Below are positions 15,554 through 23,026 of a stretch of 64,000 nucleotides of DNA, in pieces (positions within the stretch are counted from its first letter, which is position 1; every line of letters starts with the position of its first letter). Under the pieces are notes generated by a model. The model saw nothing but the letters and a program-made list of their open reading frames with translations, made no database searches and was not told where the DNA came from. A program made the translations under genes and the position numbers. This DNA comes from Lachnospiraceae bacterium (lineage in GTDB: Bacteria; Bacillota; Clostridia; Lachnospirales; Lachnospiraceae): the NCBI GenBank assembly GCA_021205755.1, contig JAJPWX010000099.1, positions 24,320 through 88,319 on the forward strand, in the 5' to 3' direction.

Positions 15554-16561
15554 ATGACGATTCGCGAGCAAACAGAAGAATTGGAATACCAGATATTTAG
15601 TCCTTATGCTTCCTACAGCCGGGAGAGCAGGGGGCGTGAGCGGGAGGAGCCGCAGTGTGATATCCGTACGGTATACCAGAGAGACCGGGATCGGATCATT
15701 CACAGCAAGTCGTTCCGGCGGCTGAAACAGAAAACACAGGTTTTTCTGATTCCGGAGGGCGACCATTACCGGACGCGTATGACGCACACGCTGGAAGTCT
15801 CCCAGCTGGCCCGTACGATTGCGAAAGCGCTTCGGCTGAATGAGGATTTGACGGACGCAATTGCGCTTGGTCATGATTTGGGGCATACGCCGTTTGGACA
15901 TGCCGGTGAAAAGGCACTGAATGAGGTGTGCCCGTTTGGATTCGCGCACTATCAGCAGAGTGTGCGCGTTGTAGAGCTACTGGAAAAAACAGGCGAGGGT
16001 TTGAACCTGACCTGGGAGGTGCGGGATGGCATTTTGAATCACCGTACAGCAGGACATCCGCATACGCTGGAGGGTCAGGTAGTGCGTTATTGCGATAAGA
16101 TCGCGTACATAAATCATGACATTGACGATGCGGAGCGGGCAGGGATACTGAAAGAGTCAGATATTCCGGAAGAGAGCCGCCGGATCATTGGCGATACGAC
16201 AAGGAAGCGTTTGAATACGCTGATCCATGATGTGGTAAATAACAGTGAGGGGCAGGATCACATCGCGATGTCGGAGACAATGGAGACAGCGATGCGTGAC
16301 CTGCGCGCCTTTATGTTTCAGAGCGTTTACCTGAATCCAGAGGCAAAGAGTGAGGAAGGAAAAGCGATCCGGATGATTCAGGAGCTTTATCGTTATTATA
16401 ATGAAAAGCCGGAGCAGATGCCGCAGGAGTATCAGGATTTGATGGAAAAACGCGGGGAACCGAGGGAAAAAGTAGTCTGCGATTACATTGCGGGGATGAC
16501 GGATCTTTACTCGATCCGAAAGTACACGGAGCTTTTTGTGCCGCAGTCCTGGCAGACGTGA
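15554..16561 (+). CDS. dgt: Deoxyguanosinetriphosphate triphosphohydrolase-like protein (335 aa)
   Basis: HD-superfamily dNTPase that removes triphosphate from dNTPs such as dGTP. Seen: the first metal-binding His in HTLEVSQLART (about residue 78), the HD pair in GHDLGHTPFGH (about 107), the conserved SFRRLKQKTQVF, and YCDKIAYINHDIDDA carrying the last metal Asp. The length is that of the short dGTPase-like family. ATG 15554 is preceded by AGAAGG; a GTG six bases earlier is possible. It leads a dgt-dnaG-rpoD-trmK block frequent in Clostridia. Confidence 0.92.
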   Translation: MTIREQTEELEYQIFSPYASYSRESRGREREEPQCDIRTVYQRDRDRIIHSKSFRRLKQKTQVFLIPEGDHYRTRMTHTLEVSQLARTIAKALRLNEDLTDAIALGHDLGHTPFGHAGEKALNEVCPFGFAHYQQSVRVVELLEKTGEGLNLTWEVRDGILNHRTAGHPHTLEGQVVRYCDKIAYINHDIDDAERAGILKESDIPEESRRIIGDTTRKRLNTLIHDVVNNSEGQDHIAMSETMETAMRDLRAFMFQSVYLNPEAKSEEGKAIRMIQELYRYYNEKPEQMPQEYQDLMEKRGEPREKVVCDYIAGMTDLYSIRKYTELFVPQSWQT

Positions 16562-16657
16562 TGCAGTTGTTTTTCTGATTTTCAAAATGCGTGGAAAAAG
16601 ATGTGACTGTAAGGGGACAAGCCAGACAAAGCGGACTTTGGCGAGGAGAATGAGACG

Positions 16658-18439
16658 ATGTATTATTCAGATGATGTGATTGAAGAAGTGCGCCTGCGCA
16701 GCGACATTGTGAGTGTTGTCTCTGGTTATGTGAAGCTGCAGCGGCGGGGGAGTAACTATTTTGGTCTCTGCCCGTTTCACAATGAAAAATCTCCTTCCTT
16801 TTCCGTCAGCCCGGGCAAGCAGATGTATTACTGCTTTGGCTGCGGGGCGGGCGGCGGTGTCTTCAATTTTATTATGGAGTATGAAAATTATACGTTTCCG
16901 GAGGCGGTGCGCTTTCTGGCGGACCGCGCGGGCATTTCGCTTCCGGAGGAGGAGTATTCGGAAGAAGCCAGACGGGAGCGTGATAAACGGAGCAGTGTAC
17001 TGGAGCTGAATAAGATTGCGGCGAAGTTTTATTATTTCCAGCTGCGTTCTCCGCAGGGGCAGCGCGGCATGGAGTATCTGAAGAACCGGGCGCTCTCTGA
17101 TGAGACAATGAAGCACTTTGGCCTGGGATACGCCGGCCCGGACGGCAGTATGCTGTACCGCTATCTGAAAAAGCAGGGCTATTCGGACGCACTTTTAAAG
17201 GATTCCGGGCTGATGCAGGTGAATGAACGGCAGGGTATGTATGACAAGTTCTGGAACCGGGTGATTTTTCCCATCATGGATGTGAATAATAAGGTCATCG
17301 GCTTTGGCGGGCGCGTGATGGGAGACGGTAAGCCCAAATATCTGAACTCTCCGGAGACGGTTGTTTTTGATAAGAGCCGGAATCTTTACGGACTGAATTT
17401 TGCGCGGACGTCGAAGGAGAAGAACCTGCTGGTGTGCGAGGGATATATGGATGTCATTTCCATGCATCAGGCAGGATTTACGAATGCGGTAGCTTCGCTT
17501 GGCACGGCGCTGACCAGCCGGCATGCTTCCATTTTGAAACGCTATACGGACGAGGTGATTCTGACATATGACAGCGATGAGGCGGGCATCAAGGCCGCGC
17601 TGCGGGCAATTCCGCTTTTAAAGGAAGCGGGCGTGTCTACGCGTGTGCTTCACATGGCTCCCTATAAGGATCCCGATGAGTTTATTAAGGCGTTGGGGAC
17701 AGATGCCTTTCGGGAACGGATTGCGCAGGCGGAAAACAGTTTTCTGTTTGAATTGTCTGTGATGGAAAAGTCATATGATATGAAGGATCCGGATGGAAAG
17801 ACCCGTTTTTTCCAGGCGGTGGCGGCAAAAATCGCCGGACTGGAGCTTGAGATTGAGCGGGAAAATTATATTGAGGCAGTGGTGGAACGTTATCAGACAT
17901 CCTATGAGGGAATGCGCAAAATGGTGCTGAATGTTCTCATGCAGGGTGCTCCGGTGCGCACCGCGCCGCGTTCTCTGGAGCGGGAACGCCGCACAGAAAA
18001 GGATGACGGACTTTTGAAATCCCAGCGTCTGCTTCTGACCTGGCTGGTCGAATATCCGCAGCTTTATCCGGCGGTGTCATCGTATATCAGCCCGGAGGAC
18101 TTTACGGAGCCGCTGTACCGGGAGGTGGCCTCTATGCTGTTTGATCAGCTTTCGAAAAATGAACGGAATCCGGCGCGGATTGTCAATCATTTTATGGACC
18201 CGGAACAACAAAGAATGGTTGCTCAGATTTTTAATACGGAGGTGCCGATTACATCCAGAGAAGAGGAGGAGAAAGCAGTCGCGGACACCGTCCGCAAGGT
18301 AATGACAGGGGCGGTGGAGCAGAAAAATGCTGCGCTTGCCCCGGGCGATTTGCAGGGACTCCAGTCATTGCTTGCAGCGAAAAAACGTCTGGAAGGGCTG
18401 TCGCGTCTGCATATTTCTCTTCCGGAGAGGAAAGAATGA
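16658..18439 (+). CDS. dnaG: DNA primase
   Basis: Makes RNA primers for replication with DnaB helicase. The CHC2 zinc finger is complete (CPFHNEKSPSF then YYCFGCGAGG, about residues 38-65). The catalytic core follows, with the TOPRIM motif LVCEGYMDVI near residue 257 and the acidic DSDEAG near 305. The C-terminal part is the helicase-interaction domain. Length 593 aa is normal. GCGAGGAG precedes the start; rpoD follows within 50 bases, the classic macromolecular-synthesis arrangement. Confidence 0.97.
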   Translation: MYYSDDVIEEVRLRSDIVSVVSGYVKLQRRGSNYFGLCPFHNEKSPSFSVSPGKQMYYCFGCGAGGGVFNFIMEYENYTFPEAVRFLADRAGISLPEEEYSEEARRERDKRSSVLELNKIAAKFYYFQLRSPQGQRGMEYLKNRALSDETMKHFGLGYAGPDGSMLYRYLKKQGYSDALLKDSGLMQVNERQGMYDKFWNRVIFPIMDVNNKVIGFGGRVMGDGKPKYLNSPETVVFDKSRNLYGLNFARTSKEKNLLVCEGYMDVISMHQAGFTNAVASLGTALTSRHASILKRYTDEVILTYDSDEAGIKAALRAIPLLKEAGVSTRVLHMAPYKDPDEFIKALGTDAFRERIAQAENSFLFELSVMEKSYDMKDPDGKTRFFQAVAAKIAGLELEIERENYIEAVVERYQTSYEGMRKMVLNVLMQGAPVRTAPRSLERERRTEKDDGLLKSQRLLLTWLVEYPQLYPAVSSYISPEDFTEPLYREVASMLFDQLSKNERNPARIVNHFMDPEQQRMVAQIFNTEVPITSREEEEKAVADTVRKVMTGAVEQKNAALAPGDLQGLQSLLAAKKRLEGLSRLHISLPERKE

Positions 18440-18485
18440 TATAGAACGAATCGTTATAAACATATAATATAAAGGCAGGAGTCGG

Positions 18486-19580
18486 ATGGATACGCGGAAA
18501 ACAATTCCCGGAATCGAAACGGGCGGGTTACGAAAGCGGACGGATGGAGAGATACGGGAAGATAGTTTGCGGCGGGAGAAGGATTGGTCGTGGGCAGAAG
18601 CGGGAGATGACGTGCTGTGGAAGAAAGAAACCGAGGAAACCGTTGACGGCGCGGATGATCTGGAAGTGCTTACCGATGCAGATTGTCTGGAAGTATTCGA
18701 TGATGCGGATAATCTGGATACGGTTTCTGTATCGGACAATCTGGATGGAATTGCGCTGGACGATCCGGTGAGGATGTATCTGAAAGAAATTGGCCGTATC
18801 CGGCTTTTGAGTGCTGGAGAGGAAATGTTTTTGGCAAAGCGGATGAGTGAGGGCGATGAGATCGCGAAAGCCCGCCTGGCGGAAGCAAACCTCAGGCTGG
18901 TGGTCAGTATCGCGAAGCGTTACAGCGGACGTGGGATGCAGCTGCTGGATCTGGTACAGGAGGGAAACCTGGGGCTGATGAAAGCGGTGGACAAGTTTGA
19001 CTACCGCAAAGGATATAAGTTCAGCACCTACGCAACGTGGTGGATACGCCAGGCAATCACGCGCGCAATCGCGGATCAGGCGCGAACCATCCGGATCCCG
19101 GTGCATATGGTAGAGACTATGAACCGTGTGACCCGGGCGTCCCGGCAGCTGCTTTTGGATCTTGGGCGGGAGCCGACGGCGGAGGAGATTGCCGCGGCCA
19201 TCGCGATGGAGCCGGAGCGTGTCGCCGAGATTTTAAAGCTTGCGCAGGAGCCTGTGTCACTGGAAACACCGATTGGGGACGAGGAGGATACGCATCTCGG
19301 TGACTTTATCAGCGATGACAGTGCCCTGGTGCCGGCGGAAGCGGCGACTTTTACTGTGATGCAGGAGCAACTGGTGGAGGTTCTCTCAACACTGACCGAG
19401 CGGGAGCAGCGGGTGCTGCGCCTGAGGTTTGGCCTGGACGACGGCCGGGCGCGGACACTTGAGGAGGTTGGCAGAGAATTTTGCGTGACGCGTGAGCGCA
19501 TTCGCCAGATTGAGGCCAAAGCGCTGCGCAAGCTGCGGCATCCGAGCCGGAGCCGGAAACTGAGAGATTATCTGGACTGA
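18486..19580 (+). CDS. rpoD: Primary RNA polymerase sigma factor (364 aa)
   Basis: Housekeeping sigma-70. Region 1.2 starts near residue 92 ([14 protein letters not shown]); region 2 has [20 protein letters not shown] and [12 protein letters not shown], the core-binding and -10 recognition helix; region 3 follows; region 4 has the -35 recognition HTH ([19 protein letters not shown]). The first ~90 residues are unusual: instead of a recognisable region 1.1 there is an acidic segment with repeated D-A-D/D-N-LD units. The stop overlaps the ATG 19580 upstream of trmK, giving coupling with that gene. Confidence 0.96.
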   Translation: MDTRKTIPGIETGGLRKRTDGEIREDSLRREKDWSWAEAGDDVLWKKETEETVDGADDLEVLTDADCLEVFDDADNLDTVSVSDNLDGIALDDPVRMYLKEIGRIRLLSAGEEMFLAKRMSEGDEIAKARLAEANLRLVVSIAKRYSGRGMQLLDLVQEGNLGLMKAVDKFDYRKGYKFSTYATWWIRQAITRAIADQARTIRIPVHMVETMNRVTRASRQLLLDLGREPTAEEIAAAIAMEPERVAEILKLAQEPVSLETPIGDEEDTHLGDFISDDSALVPAEAATFTVMQEQLVEVLSTLTEREQRVLRLRFGLDDGRARTLEEVGREFCVTRERIRQIEAKALRKLRHPSRSRKLRDYLD

Positions 19581-19591
19581 TGGAGGAGTTT

Positions 19592-20476
19592 ATGCAGTTA
19601 TCAAAACGACTGGCGGCAGTCGCGGACATGGTGACGCCCGGGCTTGTCCTTGCGGACATCGGGACGGACCATGCGTACATACCGATTTATCTGGTGGAGC
19701 GGCAGAGAATTCCGCGCGCAATTGCAGCGGATGTCAACCGCGGCCCGCTTGCGCGCGCCAGCGCACACATCCGGGAACATGCGCTGGAGAACGAAATCGA
19801 GACCCGGCTTTCTGATGGCCTGGCGGAATTTTCGCCGGGGGAAGCGCAGAGTATCGTAATTGCCGGGATGGGCGGAGCCCTGACGATTCGAATCCTGGAG
19901 AACGGCTGGAAGAAGGACGCTGCTTTTATGCAGGAGTGCCGAAAACCAGATGAACAAGAGTGCCGAATGCAGGATGGGCAGGAGTGTTACGAAGCGGATG
20001 TGCCAGAGTACCAGAAACCGGATGGACAGGCGTGGGGAACACAGATGGAGCTGATTTTACAGCCTCAGTCAGAAATCGCGCTGGTGCGTTCCTGGCTGGA
20101 GCAAAACGGCTGGGAGATTGTGCGGGAAAATATGGTCTTTGAAGACGGAAAATATTATCCGATGATGAAAGCAAAACGGCGTCCTGCATGCTCTATGTTT
20201 CTGCAGCCAGAGGGAGGATTTGAGTTCTTTACAGAAGAAAAAACAAATTCCTTTTCTGTGTCATCTGTGATGAGCGGGATAGAATTACAGTTTGGCCCCA
20301 GGCTTCTGGAAACGCGTCATCCCGTACTGCGGCAGTTTCTGTTGCATGAACGTGCGACGCAGGAGAGTGTTTTAAGGTCTCTGGAGCAGGGAAAAAGCGA
20401 AGCAGCCCGAGAGCGGGAAAGCGAGGTTCGAGCCAACATCGGGCGGATAAATGAGGCGCTGCGATTATATGAATAG
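19592..20476 (+). CDS. trmK: tRNA (adenine22-N1)-methyltransferase (294 aa)
   Basis: SAM-dependent enzyme that makes m1A22 in tRNA. Seen: the family start QLSKRLAAVADMV, SAM motif LADIGTDHAYIPIYL and VIAGMGGALTIRIL. I chose ATG 19592 because GGAGG lies five bases upstream; ATG 19580 is also in frame. About 35 extra residues at nucleotides 19934-20029 are four tandem 8-residue units (starting ECRKPDEQ) inside the protein, making it longer than typical TrmK. It follows rpoD, as in many Firmicutes. The usual downstream Nif3-like gene is absent. Confidence 0.9.
   Translation: MQLSKRLAAVADMVTPGLVLADIGTDHAYIPIYLVERQRIPRAIAADVNRGPLARASAHIREHALENEIETRLSDGLAEFSPGEAQSIVIAGMGGALTIRILENGWKKDAAFMQECRKPDEQECRMQDGQECYEADVPEYQKPDGQAWGTQMELILQPQSEIALVRSWLEQNGWEIVRENMVFEDGKYYPMMKAKRRPACSMFLQPEGGFEFFTEEKTNSFSVSSVMSGIELQFGPRLLETRHPVLRQFLLHERATQESVLRSLEQGKSEAARERESEVRANIGRINEALRLYE
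19934..20029 (+). repeat. Four in-frame 24-bp tandem repeats within trmK
   Basis: Units start at 19934, 19958, 19982 and 20006, each beginning GAGT and encoding E-C/Y-x-x-x-D-x-Q/P. They are diverged but in perfect 24-bp register, adding 32 residues between the SAM-binding core and the C-terminal part. Confidence 0.75.
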
Positions 20477-20520
20477 TCGGGTGTACCATAGCCCTTACGA
20501 GAAGCGTTTTATATGGGTTG

Positions 20521-20559
20521 GGCGACCTGCCGCCGAGCTTTGCGAAGGGGCGTTTCCAT
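20521..20559. repeat. Short repeat, family II (intergenic copy)
   Basis: The segment runs from GGCGACCTGCCGCCGAGC to GGGGCGTTTCCAT. Closely matching segments occur at 38546-38585 (same strand, inside an ABC gene) and 43333-43370 (opposite strand, inside the GH78 gene). It lies between trmK and the nucleoside kinase gene. Confidence 0.65.
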
Positions 20560-20628
20560 ATATGATTTTGTATGAAAGGACTTATTATGACCAATTAGGG
20601 CCAAGAAAAGAGAACGGGGGTATGGCAG

Positions 20629-22464
20629 ATGGAAGAAGCGAAAGAAAAACGGATTACTATATACGTAGAAGGGATACCGGAAAGCTATCCGGCGGGCGTT
20701 ACGTTTCGGGAGATTGCGGCCGCGCATCAGAAGGATTTTCCATATTCCATTGTGCTGGTAAACGAGAACGGAAGACTGCGTGAGCTGGCGAAATCTCCGA
20801 GAAATGGCGGCCAGGTGCGCTTTGTGACGTTACAGGATAAAGCCGGGTGTGAGACCTATCGGCGTTCCCTGGTGCTTTTGATGTTAAAAAGTATGTATTA
20901 TGTAGTCGGAGACAATCGGAATATTGACTGCGTCAGTGTGCACTTTTCCGTCGGGGACAGTTACTACTGTACGATGCAGGGACGGGCCGCGTTGACGGAA
21001 GAATTCTTAAGTGCAGTCAGAGGATATATGGAAAAGCTGGTGCGTGAGGCGGCTCCTATCCGCAAGAAAACCATCGCAACCTGGGAAGCGTGTGAAAAAT
21101 TCCATGAGTACCGGATGTATGACAAAGAAGAATTGTTCCGCTACCGTCGTTCCTCAAAGGTAAATATCTACAATCTTGAAAATTTTGAGGATTATTATTA
21201 CGGATATATGCTTCCGGATGCCTCTTATCTGACCTGCTTTGATCTTCGCCTGTTCGAGGATGGTTTTCTGTTGTGCTTCCCGTCGCAGATGGAGCCGGAC
21301 AGACTTTCAGATAATCTGCCGCAAATGGAAACAGACGAGCCATCTCCCCGTGCTTCGACGGATATCCTGCCCGAAGGGCGAGGATGCCACCCAGCGAGGG
21401 CAGATTGCGCCCGCGATTTAAGAAATGCTGCGTGCCTGGCAGACGTTCCGGAGGGAGCGCGGGCCGCGTATATCTCACACCATAAGATCTGGCGGACACA
21501 AAAGGATGCAATCGAATGGGGGGCGCGCCTTGGCATCCCGACGGTCGGTGCCCTGAATACATATATCGTAAATCATCGCGTGAAAGATCTGATTATGATT
21601 CAGGAGGCGTATCACGAGAAAAAAATTGCCGAGATGGCAGCTCAGATTGCGGCGTCGCCCGAAAAGCGTGTGATCCTGATCGCGGGGCCATCCTCTTCCG
21701 GAAAAACAACCTTTTCCCACCGGCTTTCTACGCAGCTTTCCGTACACGGCCTGAAGCCGCACCCGATCGAGGCGGACAATTATTTTGTGGACCGGGAACG
21801 TACGCCCATCGACGCGGACGGAAAACCGAACTATGAATGTCTGGAAGCAATCGATGTGGAAAAACTGAATGAGGACATGCTCGCGCTCCTGAAAGGAGAG
21901 TGTGTGGAACTCCCGACGTTTAACTTCAAGACCGGACGGCGCGAGTACAAAGGGAATACCACCAAGCTGGGAGCCCAGGACATCCTGATCATCGAGGGCA
22001 TCCATTGTCTGAACGATCAGCTGACCTGGCGTTTGGATGCGGATCATAAGGTGAAAATCTACATTAGCGCCCTCACGCAGCTGAACATAGACGAACACAA
22101 CCGGATACCGACGACAGATGGTCGGCTTCTTCGCCGGATGGTGCGTGACGCCCGCATGCGAGGTACGGATGCGCGGGGAACCATTGCCATGTGGCCGTCC
22201 GTGCGCCGGGGCGAATCCAGCTACATTTTCCCATTCCAGGAATCCGCGGATTATATCTTTAACTCCACGCTGATTTATGAGCTGGCAGTGCTGAAGCAGT
22301 ATGCGGAGCCCCTCCTTTTTTCTATCCGGCCGGAAGAGCCAGAGTACGAAGAGGCCAAGCGTTTGCTGAAATTTTTGGATTATTTTCTGCCGATTCCGAG
22401 CGACGCAATTCCGAACAATTCTTTGATTCGTGAATTTATCGGGGGCGGGTGCTTTGAAAAATAA
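20629..22464 (+). CDS. TGS-domain nucleoside (uridine) kinase family protein (611 aa)
   Basis: Contains a uridine kinase-like C-terminal domain fused to an N-terminal TGS/threonyl-tRNA synthetase editing-like region. The P-loop is GPSSSGKTTFS at about residues 353-363, followed by PIEADNYFVDRERTP, DVEKLNEDM, LPTFNFKTG and ILIIEGIHCLND, all typical of the clostridial nucleoside kinase family. The likely reaction is phosphorylation of a nucleoside; the substrate is not known. Residues ~220-285 form an unusual proline/charged insert carrying a palindrome (21364-21385). Start ATG 20629 is eight bases after GGGGG. Confidence 0.85.
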   Translation: MEEAKEKRITIYVEGIPESYPAGVTFREIAAAHQKDFPYSIVLVNENGRLRELAKSPRNGGQVRFVTLQDKAGCETYRRSLVLLMLKSMYYVVGDNRNIDCVSVHFSVGDSYYCTMQGRAALTEEFLSAVRGYMEKLVREAAPIRKKTIATWEACEKFHEYRMYDKEELFRYRRSSKVNIYNLENFEDYYYGYMLPDASYLTCFDLRLFEDGFLLCFPSQMEPDRLSDNLPQMETDEPSPRASTDILPEGRGCHPARADCARDLRNAACLADVPEGARAAYISHHKIWRTQKDAIEWGARLGIPTVGALNTYIVNHRVKDLIMIQEAYHEKKIAEMAAQIAASPEKRVILIAGPSSSGKTTFSHRLSTQLSVHGLKPHPIEADNYFVDRERTPIDADGKPNYECLEAIDVEKLNEDMLALLKGECVELPTFNFKTGRREYKGNTTKLGAQDILIIEGIHCLNDQLTWRLDADHKVKIYISALTQLNIDEHNRIPTTDGRLLRRMVRDARMRGTDARGTIAMWPSVRRGESSYIFPFQESADYIFNSTLIYELAVLKQYAEPLLFSIRPEEPEYEEAKRLLKFLDYFLPIPSDAIPNNSLIREFIGGGCFEK

Positions 22465-22482
22465 GGACAGAGGAAGTTTTGA

Positions 22483-22511
22483 TTTACAAAAAAAATCGAA
22501 TGTGATAGAAT
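22483..22511 (+). promoter_or_regulatory. Promoter of rnpB
   Basis: TTTACA (22483-22488), a 17-bp spacer and TAGAAT (22506-22511). Transcription would start about ten bases later, at the 5' end of the RNase P RNA. Confidence 0.7.
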
Positions 22512-22520
22512 ACGCCACGT

Positions 22521-22896
22521 AAGTGGGACAGGTGATCGCGGCTGGCAGAAGTCGAAAGACGCCAGACGAGGAAAGTCCGGGCTTCACAGGGCAGGGATGC
22601 CGGATAACGTCCGGCGGAGGCGACTCCAGGGACAGTGCAACAGAAATGAACCGCCGGCCTTCGGACCGGTAAGGGTGGAAGGGCAGTGTAAGAGACTACC
22701 GCGTCTCTGGCAACAGAGACGGCATATGTAAACCCCATCCGAAGCAAGACCGCATCGAGGCGAAAATCCTGCCCCGGATGATCCGGGGCAGGGAACAGAC
22801 GGCCCGTCAGCCTCAGGTAGGTCGCTCGAGCCTGTCGGCAACGGCAGGCCTGGATAGATGATCACCCACGACAGAACCCGGCTTATCGTCCCGCTT
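22521..22896 (+). ncRNA. rnpB: RNase P RNA, bacterial type A
   Basis: Catalytic RNA that trims the 5' leader of pre-tRNAs with RnpA protein. Seen: the conserved 5' core GAGGAAAGTCCGGGC near 22567, the P4 partner near the 3' end (ACAGAACCCGGCTTATCG around 22871-22888), and pairing of the ends (AAGTGGGAC at 22521 with GTCCCGCTT at 22888-22896). The layout is the ancestral type A rather than the Bacillus type B. No protein fits this 560-base interval; open frames on the minus strand here are coincidental. Confidence 0.95.
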
Positions 22897-22957
22897 ACAT
22901 TTTAACCATTTCTTAAGAAAATCACAGAAAAACCATCATTTGTTTTCCAGAACGCTA

Positions 22958-22966
22958 TGCTATAAT
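22958..22966 (+). promoter_or_regulatory. Extended -10 promoter for the surface-protein gene
   Basis: TGCTATAAT matches an extended -10 (TGn-TATAAT) about 60 bases before the start codon. The -35 is weak. A perfect 12-bp palindrome TTTCTTAAGAAA sits about 40 bases upstream (around 22911-22922) and may be an operator. Confidence 0.5.
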
Positions 22967-23026
22967 CGCAGTATCTCAGATGCCAAACCAATTTGCATGA
23001 AATGAGACGAAAGGTAGGGGTATACT

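Noticed and set aside
22484..22865. Two minus-strand open frames opposite rnpB
   Set aside because: The interval is occupied by a clear RNase P RNA; the frames lack ribosome sites and family resemblance.
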